From the NCBI RefSeq assembly GCF_004005845.1, contig NZ_SADE01000002.1, forward strand, positions 558,421 through 622,420: DNA of 64,000 nt. The letters are read 5' to 3'. Shown one piece after another: positions 46,328 to 54,642 of the stretch. The position numbers and the translations under genes are program-made. The notes under the pieces were generated by a model. It was not told where the DNA came from. It ran no database searches and saw only the letters and a list, made by a program, of their open reading frames with translations. The first letter of the stretch is position 1. Every line of letters starts with the position of its first letter. The DNA is from Hwanghaeella grinnelliae. Its GTDB lineage: Bacteria > Pseudomonadota > Alphaproteobacteria > UBA8366 > Aestuariispiraceae.

Positions 46328-47557
46328 CTAGCTTGTCCGGCCCAACCGGGCGGCCGCTGCGTTCGGCAACAGCAGATAATAGCGCCCTGTGCTCTTCATC
46401 TTTCCGGCATATTTCAGGGCTTCCGCCCCGTAGCCCCAGAAGAAATCTCCGCGCACCGGTCCCTTGATCGCGCCGCCGGTATCCTGTGCCACCATCAACC
46501 GGTTCAACGGCTTGTCCTTTTCAGACGGCCAGTTTGTTTCCAGCCAAAGAGGCACACCCATGGGCACGAAGCTGCGGTCGACCGCCATGCTGCGACCCGG
46601 CGTCAAAGCCAGACCTTCCGCCCCGATCGGCCCTTCGCCGTCGATTTCGCGGAAGAAGATAAAACGCGGGTTTTCGGCCAATAAGGCGGTCGCCTTGTCC
46701 GGATTGCGCTCAATCCAGCCGCGGATGCCGTCCCAGGACGCCTGGTGCGCTTCCAACTCGCCACGGTCGATCAACACCCGGCCAATGGATTTATACGGCC
46801 GACCATTGTGGCCGTCGAAGCCGATACGCCGGACCGTGCCGTCCGGCAGAATGACCCGGCCGGACCCCTGAACCTGCAGCAGGAAAACGTCGATCCGATC
46901 CTTGGCCCAGAAAAGCTCCAATCCCTTGCCGGGCAGGTGGCTCTGTTCCAGCGTCCCGCGATCGGGATAGGGGACGAACCGTCCGCCGTCGACCCGCCCG
47001 ACGATCCGTTTGCCTTTCAGCGCATCGTCGAACCGGCCGAGATCGGCGATTACATGGTCCGCCGGCCGCTTATAGATCGGATAGCGATAGGTTTCGTCCG
47101 GCGTGGCGGCGCCTAGCAGTTCCGCCTCGAAATAACCGGTGAACAGGCCTTCCTCCACGCCGCGATTGCTGGCCAGCATCGGCGTGAAATACGTTTCGAG
47201 GGCAGAACGGATCGTGAAATCGTCATCCGACGCAGTGAGCGCGCCGCAGCCATCGCGCCAATCCGCCGCGGTCATCGGGACGGCGTCGGTCCCAATCTGC
47301 TTTTCCGGATCAAGGGCGAGGATACGTTTACAAGACCGTCGCAGGGCGGGCAGGGCGTCGGTCAGGTGATCCGCTTGCCAATCCGTCAGGTCGGCGAAAC
47401 CAACCTTGGCCAGGACGAGCGCGGGGCCCTTATCCTCGACGACGGCCTTTTCTTCTTTTTTCTCACAGGCAGTCGGCACGAGGGCCAGCAGAACGGCGAG
47501 AAAAAGAAAATGGATTTTGGAACGAAACGAACGGAAATGAAGGGCCGGAGCGACCAT
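46328..47557 (-). CDS. mltA: membrane-bound lytic murein transglycosylase A
   Basis: Cleaves peptidoglycan between MurNAc and GlcNAc. It is a 409-aa outer-membrane lipoprotein. A signal ending in VPTAC is followed by a disordered linker. The MltA domain (EEGLFTGYFEAELLGA, FLLQVQGSGRVILPDG) and the 3D domain (GRSMAVDRSFVPMGVPLWLE, RLMVAQDTGGAIKGPVRGDFFWG) hold the catalytic Asp in AQDTGGAI. It starts 4 bases after the Tim44-domain gene, in an operon. Confidence 0.94.
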   Translation of the reverse strand: MVAPALHFRSFRSKIHFLFLAVLLALVPTACEKKEEKAVVEDKGPALVLAKVGFADLTDWQADHLTDALPALRRSCKRILALDPEKQIGTDAVPMTAADWRDGCGALTASDDDFTIRSALETYFTPMLASNRGVEEGLFTGYFEAELLGAATPDETYRYPIYKRPADHVIADLGRFDDALKGKRIVGRVDGGRFVPYPDRGTLEQSHLPGKGLELFWAKDRIDVFLLQVQGSGRVILPDGTVRRIGFDGHNGRPYKSIGRVLIDRGELEAHQASWDGIRGWIERNPDKATALLAENPRFIFFREIDGEGPIGAEGLALTPGRSMAVDRSFVPMGVPLWLETNWPSEKDKPLNRLMVAQDTGGAIKGPVRGDFFWGYGAEALKYAGKMKSTGRYYLLLPNAAAARLGRTS

Positions 47558-47561
47558 CGCG

Positions 47562-48251
47562 TCAGTTCGAGCTGCGGGTTGCGACCAGGGCCCAGTTCGG
47601 ATCGTGAGAGCGGGTATCGCGTTTGAAAGTCCAGATATCCGTCACCGACACGATCTTGTTCGGATCGCCTTCAATCACCTTGCCCTCGGAATCATACAGG
47701 GCATGGGCCTGCTGGCTGACGAACTTCACTGTGACCAATGCATTCGACCCTTCCATCTTGGCCTCCAAGATGTCGGCGCCGTCGATGCCGATCAGGGCCT
47801 CCTCAAGCCGTTGGCCGGCATCTGACCGCGCCTTCAGGGCCTGACGGAAATTGTCGAAGACTTCCGGGCTCAACAGATTGCGCAGGGTCGCCTCGTCGCC
47901 TTCCGTATAGGCCACCAGGACCATTTCGAAGGCCATTTTCGACCCGCTCACGAATTCGTTCGGGTTGAAGTCGGGGTCCGCGACTTTGATTTGCGTCAGG
48001 CCGGCGTCCAGCGGTCCTTCCGCCTCGGCGAAGGCATCGTCTTCCTCGCCCGGTTTGCGGTCTTGCGGAAGCTGAACGACATTGCCGTTGTCGTTCTTCG
48101 CGTCTTCATCCTTCTTGCCGGCGCCGAACACATTTGTCGGCGGTTCCTGATGACCGGTGCGCCGACCAAGGACGCTGCCCAGCCGAATGATCAGAAAAAG
48201 CGCAATGCCCGCGAAGATAAGAATATCGATCAAGTTGAACTCGCTACCCAT
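47562..48251 (-). CDS. Tim44-domain membrane protein
   Basis: A 229-aa protein with one N-terminal membrane span (LIDILIFAGIALFLIIRLGSVLG), a charged linker and a C-terminal Tim44/TimA domain (SGSKMAFEMVLVAYTEGDEATLRNLLSPEVFDNFRQAL; VTDIWTFKRDTRSHDPNWALVATRS). Mitochondrial relatives anchor the import motor; the bacterial role is unclear. The start at ATG 48251 begins right before the helix. Tim44-mltA pairing is common in alphaproteobacteria. Confidence 0.9.
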   Translation of the reverse strand: MGSEFNLIDILIFAGIALFLIIRLGSVLGRRTGHQEPPTNVFGAGKKDEDAKNDNGNVVQLPQDRKPGEEDDAFAEAEGPLDAGLTQIKVADPDFNPNEFVSGSKMAFEMVLVAYTEGDEATLRNLLSPEVFDNFRQALKARSDAGQRLEEALIGIDGADILEAKMEGSNALVTVKFVSQQAHALYDSEGKVIEGDPNKIVSVTDIWTFKRDTRSHDPNWALVATRSSN

Positions 48252-48614
48252 TTTGTAAGGGTCCCAAACACATGCCGGGTCCGGAACCTTTCCGGCCAAC
48301 GAACGAATTTACGTTCGCATGTGGCTTGTTAGACCCCATTTAATGCGGATTCTCAAGCAAAGAGCCCGCCAATTACACGTTTCCTCAGTATCGCGGCCGT
48401 TCACCATTGCCCTTTGCCGGTCCAATCCCCACTCTTTAGGCCATGTGCAACGCCACTCGACGACTCAAAAACCAACCTTAGGGAGACCGACGTAACGGCA
48501 CGAAAAACCGATGGTTTCCAGGGATATCCCCGAACCGCCGGATCCCCGTTCATGGCTAAATTCATGAGCGATCCCTCTAGGGGGTAGATAGGGCCCGTTA
48601 CATTAGAGAGCAAG
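48252..48614. other. divergent intergenic region before tim44 gene and fxsA
   Basis: This 363-bp gap lies between divergent genes. It contains a small inverted repeat CGAACG-AATTTA-CGTTCG near 48298-48316 and the ribosome-site region of fxsA (tagagagcaag). I see no other gene. It probably holds both promoters. Confidence 0.45.
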
Positions 48615-49202
48615 ATGACCGGATTGATTATATTCGCGATCCTATTTGGCATTCCGATCGCCGAGATCGCCCTTTTCATCCAAGTCGGCGACCAGATCGG
48701 GTTGTGGGCCACTTTGGCCACCATCCTTCTGACCGCGCTGATTGGCACATTTCTGGTGCGCGCGCAGGGCATGGCCGTGCTGACGAGGATCAGGACCGAA
48801 ACCGAACAGGGCCGTTTGCCGGTTGGGGAACTCGTCTCCGGCGCCTGCCTGGTCGTCGCCGGCCTGTTGCTGGTGACGCCGGGTTTCCTGACGGATTTCC
48901 TGGGTTTCGTTCTGCTTGTGCCCGGGCTGCGCTTGCTGATCGGAATGCTCTTGGTCCGGGCCTTGATGCGCAAGGGCGGAACGGTTCATTTTCAATCGGG
49001 CATGCGCCGCGGCGGTCCGGGTGGGGCCAGGAGCGATCAAAGGGATGGCCACTGGGGCCGTTACGATGACGGCACCATCGACGGCGACTATACAGTCATC
49101 GACCCGGATGAGGATGCCGGGCCACGCGGTGATCCGTCCCCGATGGGCGATACCCAAAAAGAGATCGAAGATAGAACGGAAGGGGAGACCCCGCGACGAT
49201 GA
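48615..49202 (+). CDS. fxsA: FxsA-family membrane protein
   Basis: A 195-aa cytoplasmic-membrane protein with a helical N-terminal half (LIIFAILFGIPIAEIALFIQVGDQIG; ACLVVAGLLLVTPGFLTDFLGFVLLVPGLRLLIG). A disordered charged tail makes up the last 70 residues. FxsA in E. coli limits phage T7 exclusion by the F plasmid; its normal function is unclear. It overlaps the phosphatase gene, as is usual near secB in alphaproteobacteria. Confidence 0.92.
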   Translation: MTGLIIFAILFGIPIAEIALFIQVGDQIGLWATLATILLTALIGTFLVRAQGMAVLTRIRTETEQGRLPVGELVSGACLVVAGLLLVTPGFLTDFLGFVLLVPGLRLLIGMLLVRALMRKGGTVHFQSGMRRGGPGGARSDQRDGHWGRYDDGTIDGDYTVIDPDEDAGPRGDPSPMGDTQKEIEDRTEGETPRR

Positions 49203-49768
49203 TGATGATCCGGCACGGCCAGTCCGAATTCAACGTGATCTATGCGAAGACGCGGAAGGACCCGGGCATCCGCGACCCACGATTGACCGATCTGGGCAAG
49301 GAACAGGCGCGCAAGGCATCCGATCATCTACGCCCGCTGGGTTTGACCCGCATTATCGCAAGCCCCTATTGGCGGACATTGGAAACGGCTGAAGTCATTG
49401 CCGAGGCACTGGACCTGCCGATATCCACGAACCCGATCGTCGGTGAACATTGCGCTTTCGTTTCGGATCTCGGCTCCCCCGTGGCGGATTTGCGCGAAAG
49501 ATGGCCGCATGTGGAGTTCGGCGACCTTGCCGACGAATGGTGGCCGAATTTCGTCGAGGAACACCACCATGTGGATAGCAGGGCCCGTGCCTTCCGGGAC
49601 TGGGCCCGGGCGGTCGAACCGCGGCACGACATCCTGGTCGTCAGTCATTGGGGCTTCCTGCGGGCGTTGACCGGCCATGAAATGCCCAATTGCGGCATGC
49701 TGCGTTTCGACCCGGTGAGCGGGCATCCCGGCGGCGGCGATATTGTTGCCCCGCGCGATGCATGGTAG
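49199..49768 (+). CDS. histidine phosphatase family protein
   Basis: A 189-aa protein of the phosphoglycerate-mutase-like superfamily. The catalytic RHG is in MMIRHGQSEFN near the N terminus. The second Arg is in ASPYWRTLETAEVIAEAL and the catalytic His in VVSHWGFLRALTG. A run of ATG triplets (49199, 49202, 49205) leaves the exact start open; the first overlaps the fxsA stop as ATGA. The substrate is unknown; related small enzymes act on phospho-sugars or cofactors. Confidence 0.88.
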   Translation: MMMIRHGQSEFNVIYAKTRKDPGIRDPRLTDLGKEQARKASDHLRPLGLTRIIASPYWRTLETAEVIAEALDLPISTNPIVGEHCAFVSDLGSPVADLRERWPHVEFGDLADEWWPNFVEEHHHVDSRARAFRDWARAVEPRHDILVVSHWGFLRALTGHEMPNCGMLRFDPVSGHPGGGDIVAPRDAW

Positions 49769-49863
49769 ACGAGCCACCCCGTTCTGGAACACGCCCACGG
49801 CAAGAATACCAAACCCATCCGCTTTGCGCTGTCCTGCGCCTTTGCGGTTCATGAGGCCCAATA

Positions 49864-50400
49864 ATGAGCGATACCGAAGACCAAACCGCCCCGACAGGCG
49901 ACGCAGCCGGCGCCAATCCCGACAATCAGGCAGCGCCCGGCAACCCACAGCAACCGCCGCTGACAATCGTGCATCAATACTTGAAGGACCTTTCCTTCGA
50001 GAATCCGTCGACGCCGAAGCTTCAGGTTGCACCGGGCGTTCAGCCGTCAGTCGATGTGAAGGTCGATGTTACCGCGACGGCCTTGGACGAAAAGGTCTTC
50101 GAAGTGTCTTTGCATACGACCTTCAAGACCACGGCAAACGAGCATGTGATCTACATGGGTGAGCTGGTCTATGCCTGCGTCGCGCATCTCGGCAATGTCC
50201 GGCAGCAGGACATGGAACCGCTGCTGCTGATCGAAGTTCCGCGCCTGCTGTTCCCGTATTCCCGGGCGATCATCAGCAACGCGACGCGCGACGGCGGTTT
50301 TCAGCCGCTGATCCTGACGCCGTTCGACTTTGTAGCGTTGTATCGCAAGCGGCTGGAAAGCCGGGCGGCACAAACCTCGACGGAAACAGGAACCGCCTGA
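49864..50400 (+). CDS. secB: protein-export chaperone SecB
   Basis: Homotetrameric cytosolic chaperone that keeps preproteins unfolded for SecA. It is 178 aa. A disordered N-terminal extension (about 30 residues) is followed by the SecB core: QYLKDLSFENPSTP, FEVSLHTTFKTTANEHVIYMGELVYACVAHLGNV and a conserved LLIEVPRLLFPYSRAIISNATRDGGFQPLILTPFDFVALY. It lies at the left shoulder of the origin region, convergent with dnaQ. Confidence 0.97.
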   Translation: MSDTEDQTAPTGDAAGANPDNQAAPGNPQQPPLTIVHQYLKDLSFENPSTPKLQVAPGVQPSVDVKVDVTATALDEKVFEVSLHTTFKTTANEHVIYMGELVYACVAHLGNVRQQDMEPLLLIEVPRLLFPYSRAIISNATRDGGFQPLILTPFDFVALYRKRLESRAAQTSTETGTA

Positions 50401-50434
50401 GGCATCGGGTCCCGTCAGGGTCCGACGCGTCTGC

Positions 50435-51121
50435 CTAGTCCCGTGTCCAGATCGGGTTGTCGATCCGGGTCAACAGCTCCGCATGGGCGGCGAGTTCCGC
50501 TTCGCTGGCGGCATGAGCCCGTGGCGGCCGGAATGTTCGTTCCACCGCCGGTTTCGCCAGTTGCGCTTCGGCATCGTCACTGTCGTCGCCAGCCAGGCTG
50601 AGGCCGATCTGCTTGCCGCCCAACAGTTCGATATAGACTTCCGCCAGCAATTCGGAATCGAGCAGCGCGCCATGTTTGGTCCGCGCCCCGTTGTCGATTC
50701 CAAACCGGTTGCACAGCGCGTCCAGGTTCGCTTGGGCGCCGGGAAATTTGCGCCGCGCCATCGCCACCGTGTCGCGGGTTCGATCCATCGGGATCGGCGG
50801 GCGGCCCAGCTTGGCCAGTTCCGCGTTGATGAACTTCATGTCGAATTCGGCGTTATGGATCACCAATGTGGCGTCGCCGATGAAATCCAGAAACTTGTCC
50901 GCGACAGCCGCGAAAAGCGGTTTGTCCGCAAGGAAGTCGTTGGACAGGCCATGAACGCGAAACGCCTCATCCGGCATGTCTCGTTCCGGGTTGAGGTATT
51001 CGTGCAGATAGTTTCCGGTGATCGAATAGTCGATCATCTCGACACAACCGATTTCGACGATGCGGTGTCCGGAATTCGGGTCGAGCCCGGTTGTTTCTGT
51101 ATCGAGTACGATTTCGCGCAT
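50435..51121 (-). CDS. dnaQ: DNA polymerase III epsilon subunit (3'-5' exonuclease)
   Basis: Proofreading subunit of the replicative polymerase. It is 228 aa. DEDDh exonuclease motifs: Exo I VLDTETTGLDP (Asp, Glu), Exo II IHNAEFDMKFIN (Asp) and Exo III TKHGALLDSELLAEVY (His, Asp). A C-terminal tail is the likely alpha-binding peptide. It belongs to the leftward group next to the replication origin (dnaQ-coaE-aroE-maf-ppsR), as in Caulobacter. Confidence 0.96.
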   Translation of the reverse strand: MREIVLDTETTGLDPNSGHRIVEIGCVEMIDYSITGNYLHEYLNPERDMPDEAFRVHGLSNDFLADKPLFAAVADKFLDFIGDATLVIHNAEFDMKFINAELAKLGRPPIPMDRTRDTVAMARRKFPGAQANLDALCNRFGIDNGARTKHGALLDSELLAEVYIELLGGKQIGLSLAGDDSDDAEAQLAKPAVERTFRPPRAHAASEAELAAHAELLTRIDNPIWTRD

Positions 51122-51175
51122 GTTCGGCCTTTTGCCCCAGATTTTCGGCCCGGGTTCGTAGCCTCGGGTCTTCCG

Positions 51176-51850
51176 TTAAATCTTCCGCAGCCAGGATAGA
51201 ATGATTGGCCGGGCCGAACCAGGGGTGTAACGGCCCGTTCGCGGCGGCCAGATCCGGCCGCGTCTGGACTTTGCCTGTTTGAGAATTTTCGCTACCGCGC
51301 GCCGAACCGGCCGCTTGCCCAGGCCGGTATTCACCACCGCGTCGGCCAGGCGTCTTTTCGCGGCATCGGGCATTTGCTTGTTTCTGATCGCGTCCAATCT
51401 GTCACGGGTGACGCCGGGGCGGGCGAGGACGCGGGACGCCTGAACGAAATGCGGCGCGGTCACCAGGACCGTCATATCGCATTTTCGCTCACCATGGGTT
51501 TCGAACAGCAAAGGCACATCCACGAGCACCACCCGCTTGCGCCGTAACGCGGCACGGCGAAGAAAGCCCATCCGTTCCGCGCTGACCATCGGGTGAAGAA
51601 TGGATTCGAGTTTCTTCAACGCGGCCGGGTCACCGAAAACGCGCTTCCCCAATTCGGTGCGGTCCACGGCACCGTCTTTGGTGACGCCGGGGAATGCGGC
51701 TTCGATCGCCGGAACGGCCTTGCCACCGAGGGCCATCAACCCATGCACGATGGCATCCGCATCCTGAACAGGCACGCCGCGTTTTCGGAACATCGCGGTC
51801 GTCGTGCTTTTGCCCATGCCGATCGATCCGGTAAGCCCTATTACGAACAT
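51176..51850 (-). CDS. coaE: dephospho-CoA kinase
   Basis: Last step of coenzyme A synthesis. It is 224 aa. P-loop FVIGLTGSIGMGKSTT, then DADAIVHGLM and LVDVPLLFETHGERKCD, all family motifs. A basic C-terminal extension (KQAKSRRGRIWPPRTGRYTPGS) makes it slightly longer than usual (about 200 aa). It is followed by dnaQ on the same strand. Confidence 0.95.
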   Translation of the reverse strand: MFVIGLTGSIGMGKSTTTAMFRKRGVPVQDADAIVHGLMALGGKAVPAIEAAFPGVTKDGAVDRTELGKRVFGDPAALKKLESILHPMVSAERMGFLRRAALRRKRVVLVDVPLLFETHGERKCDMTVLVTAPHFVQASRVLARPGVTRDRLDAIRNKQMPDAAKRRLADAVVNTGLGKRPVRRAVAKILKQAKSRRGRIWPPRTGRYTPGSARPIILSWLRKI

Positions 51851-51872
51851 GGTGAAACCCTATTTCATTCCG

Positions 51873-52712
51873 CTATTTCGTCCCCAGGATGATCTCACGC
51901 AATGCCTGGGTCACCGTGGGGCGGATGCCGAACCAGGCTTCGAAACCCGGCACAGCCTGGTGCAGCAACATGCCAAGACCATCGACGGTCCGGTTGCCGC
52001 GTTTCATTGCCTCGGACAGCAAGGGCGTAATCAGCGGCGCATAGACGATATCCGTCACCAGGGCGGTTTTCGGCAAACCGTCCAGGCGGATATCCAGCGG
52101 GGGCTGACCCGCCATTCCCAAGGACGTCGTATTCACCAGCAACGCGCAATCCGACAGCGCGGCCGGCACCTCCGTAAAGGCGATTGCTTCGACATGCGGC
52201 GCGAAATCCTGTGCCAGGGTCTGGGCCCGTTCCAGCGTGCGGTTAGCCACGCGGATTTTCGACACCCCGGCACGGATCAAGCCATACAAGACGGCACGCG
52301 CGGCGCCGCCCGCACCCAGCACCACGGCCGGGCCGGCTTTCGGATCCCAGGACGGATCGCTGAGATGCAGGTTGGCGATGAAACCGGCATGGTCCGTATT
52401 GCTGCCGGTGATGCGCCCCTCGGTATCCAGGACCAGCGTGTTTACCGCCCCGATCATGCGGGCGTCTTCCGCGACGGTGTCGCAGAATTCCATGATGGCC
52501 TGTTTGTGGGGAACCGTAACGTTCGAGCCCTTGAAACCAAGCGCGCGCAGCCCGGCAATCGCACGGGGAAGGTCTTCAGGCGCGACCGCCATCGGAATAT
52601 AAGCCCCATCGACCTTGTAATGGTCGAGCCAGTATCCATGTAATACCGGTGATTTGGAATGGCTGATCGGCCACCCCATGACACCGGCCAGTTTCGCGGC
52701 GCCGGAAATCAT
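51873..52712 (-). CDS. aroE: shikimate dehydrogenase
   Basis: Reduces dehydroshikimate with NADPH in aromatic amino-acid synthesis. It is 279 aa. The substrate loop is GWPISHSKSPVLHGYWL, with catalytic Lys and Asp in NVTVPHKQAIMEF and TGSNTDHAGF. The cofactor motif is VVLGAGGAARAVLYGL, with NRT for NADP preference. The start overlaps the maf stop as ATGA. Confidence 0.96.
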   Translation of the reverse strand: MISGAAKLAGVMGWPISHSKSPVLHGYWLDHYKVDGAYIPMAVAPEDLPRAIAGLRALGFKGSNVTVPHKQAIMEFCDTVAEDARMIGAVNTLVLDTEGRITGSNTDHAGFIANLHLSDPSWDPKAGPAVVLGAGGAARAVLYGLIRAGVSKIRVANRTLERAQTLAQDFAPHVEAIAFTEVPAALSDCALLVNTTSLGMAGQPPLDIRLDGLPKTALVTDIVYAPLITPLLSEAMKRGNRTVDGLGMLLHQAVPGFEAWFGIRPTVTQALREIILGTK

Positions 52713-53326
52713 TTTTGTACTACCCCGTGGTGGCGAAAGAAATCCAGCAAGGGCAATAGCGGAAGACCGAGGATAGTGAAATAGTCGCCTTCGATCTTCG
52801 AAAAGAGCTGCGCACCCACGCCTTCCAAACGGTATCCGCCGACGGATGCCAGAACCTCGTCATCTGCCGCCGCGACATATCCCTTTAGAAAATCGTCGCT
52901 GAAATCGCGCATGGTCAGCGCCGCGCGTTCCACAATATGCCATATGCGCCGGCCGTTCTGGTGAACACATAAGGCCGCTTCCAGGTGATGCGTCTTGCCG
53001 CGCAAAGCCATCAATTGCGCAAACAAGGCGTCCTTGTCCGGCGGTTTGTCGAACCAGATGCCGTTGCAGTCCAACATCTGATCCGCGCCGATCACCAGTG
53101 CGTCCGGATAGCGCGCGGATAGTTTGGCGGCTTTCAGATCGGCCAGCGCCAAGGCGACATCCGGTGCCGTGGCACCCTCGGCCTTGAGCGAGTCCTTCAC
53201 CGTTTCCTCGTCGACACGGGACGGTTCGACGGTGAAAGTCAGGCCCGCGCCGCGCAGCAGGGCTGCGCGCGCGGAACTTGCCGATGCGAGAATAATGCGG
53301 GGGCCCGTTTCCGGCATGCCCGTCAC
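52709..53326 (-). CDS. maf: Maf-family nucleotide pyrophosphatase
   Basis: Removes pyrophosphate from non-canonical or modified nucleoside triphosphates. It is 205 aa. ILASASSARAALLRGAGL is the Maf N-terminal motif. VIGADQML and the catalytic Asp follow, and SVGGYRLEGVGAQLFSKIEGDYFTILGLPLLPLL closes it. The start is GTG 53326, overlapping the ppsR stop (GTGA); an ATG at 53317 is possible. Confidence 0.93.
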   Translation of the reverse strand: MTGMPETGPRIILASASSARAALLRGAGLTFTVEPSRVDEETVKDSLKAEGATAPDVALALADLKAAKLSARYPDALVIGADQMLDCNGIWFDKPPDKDALFAQLMALRGKTHHLEAALCVHQNGRRIWHIVERAALTMRDFSDDFLKGYVAAADDEVLASVGGYRLEGVGAQLFSKIEGDYFTILGLPLLPLLDFFRHHGVVQK

Positions 53327-54150
53327 CCGACAGCTTCCCGTGTTTCCAGATGCTGCATGATGGAGGCAGCCGTTTCTTCGATCGATCGCCGGCTGACATC
53401 GATGATGGGCCAGCCCTGTTCGACGAAGGTGCGCCTGGCGGCGTTCACTTCGGCGCGGACGGTTTCCAAATCGACATAGTCGGTTTCGCGGTCCTCGGAA
53501 ATCATCCGCAAACGGTTCCGGCGGACCTGAACCAAGCGGGCCGGGTCCTTGGTCAGACCGATAACCAGCGGTTCGTCCGGTTTATTGGTGAAGGTCAGCA
53601 GTTCGGCCGGGAGCGGAACACCCGGTACGATCGGAACATTGGATGCTTTGATGCCCCGGTTCGCCAAATAAAGGCAGGTCGGCGATTTCGAGGTGCGCGA
53701 CACGCCGGTCAGGATGACGTCCGACGCAGCGAGGTTCCAAAGCCCTTGTCCGTCATCATGGTTGAGCGCGAATTGCATGGCTTCGATGCGCTCGAAATAT
53801 TCATCATCCAACAGATGTTGGCGGCCCGGCATATCCCGGCTTTCTTCACCAAGATACTTGGAGAAGGCGGCAATGATCGGATCCAGGACCGAAATGGCCG
53901 GCACGCCCAACTGCCGGCAGCCGGTGTCGATCCGTTCGCGAACGTCTTTATTGACCAACGTATAAAGAACGATCCCAGGGTCCTGAGACACCGCCAGCAG
54001 GATTTTATCGACCTGTGCCGCCGTGCGGATCAAAGGCCAGGAATGTTCGACAACATGGGTATCCTCGAATTGCACGAGGCAGGCTTTGGCAAGACTATGC
54101 ACCGTCTCACCGGTCGAATCCGAAATCAAATGTACGTGCACCTGGGTCAC
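53323..54150 (-). CDS. ppsR: PEP synthase/PPDK regulatory protein (DUF299 family)
   Basis: Bifunctional kinase and phosphorylase that controls phosphoenolpyruvate synthase or pyruvate phosphate dikinase by threonine phosphorylation. It is 275 aa. The N-terminal LISDSTGETV and the P-loop GVSRTSKSPTCLYLA are diagnostic. The start is GTG 54150 with AGGGGG upstream; the frame is open to 54225 but not family-like. In Caulobacter the same family borders the replication origin opposite hemE, the arrangement found here. Confidence 0.95.
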   Translation of the reverse strand: MTQVHVHLISDSTGETVHSLAKACLVQFEDTHVVEHSWPLIRTAAQVDKILLAVSQDPGIVLYTLVNKDVRERIDTGCRQLGVPAISVLDPIIAAFSKYLGEESRDMPGRQHLLDDEYFERIEAMQFALNHDDGQGLWNLAASDVILTGVSRTSKSPTCLYLANRGIKASNVPIVPGVPLPAELLTFTNKPDEPLVIGLTKDPARLVQVRRNRLRMISEDRETDYVDLETVRAEVNAARRTFVEQGWPIIDVSRRSIEETAASIMQHLETREAVG

Positions 54151-54642
54151 GGGCGCCCCCTTTGTCCCTGTGGACGAATGTCGGGATAACTTATGCAGAA
54201 ACGGCCAAACCGAGACCATCCCCATTTATGCTTTCATAGATGCCGGTTTTCACACAGCCTGACCACCCCGTGAATAGAATCATACATGCCCGGTATAAGC
54301 CGATGACGTTTTGCTTTTCCCTAAGATATCCACGATAGGCGAGTTCTTCATTCACACTGGAATCCGGTCTATTGTTCCGGCTTTTGCCTTGATTGCTCAC
54401 AGCTGTGAAAACAGTGCCTGTGAATCGTGGATAACCTGGTGACAGTAAATAATCCCCATGACTCATCTGCCCTACTAACACCACTACAATCCTCTTTGAA
54501 TCTATATATCTATTTGTAGTTACTGTTGATGAACTGGGTTGATGTACTGGGCGTAGTCGGGAATGTAGGACCCACGGTTTGGACAAGGGATGACATCGAC
54601 GGTCATCGGGTTCGGCCAGCAACGAATGAAGAGGTGATCGGA
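54151..54642. other. oriC: probable chromosomal replication origin (oriC)
   Basis: This 492-bp non-coding gap lies between divergent ppsR and hemE, the place of Caulobacter Cori. DnaA-box-like 9-mers are TTATCCACG on the minus strand at 54426-54434 and TCATTCACA at 54348-54356, each one mismatch from TTATNCACA. ATATCCACG at 54326-54334 has two mismatches, and further weaker copies occur near 54169 and 54269. Five GANTC sites occur (54277, 54360, 54422, 54460, 54498). An AT-rich candidate unwinding stretch (tctatatatctatttgtagtta) lies near 54500-54522. No TTAA-N7-TTAA CtrA site is evident. The call rests on gene context and motifs. Confidence 0.75.

Noticed and set aside
54151-54642. CtrA-type TTAA-N7-TTAA sites in the origin gap
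   Set aside because: I looked for the motif and found no full copy.
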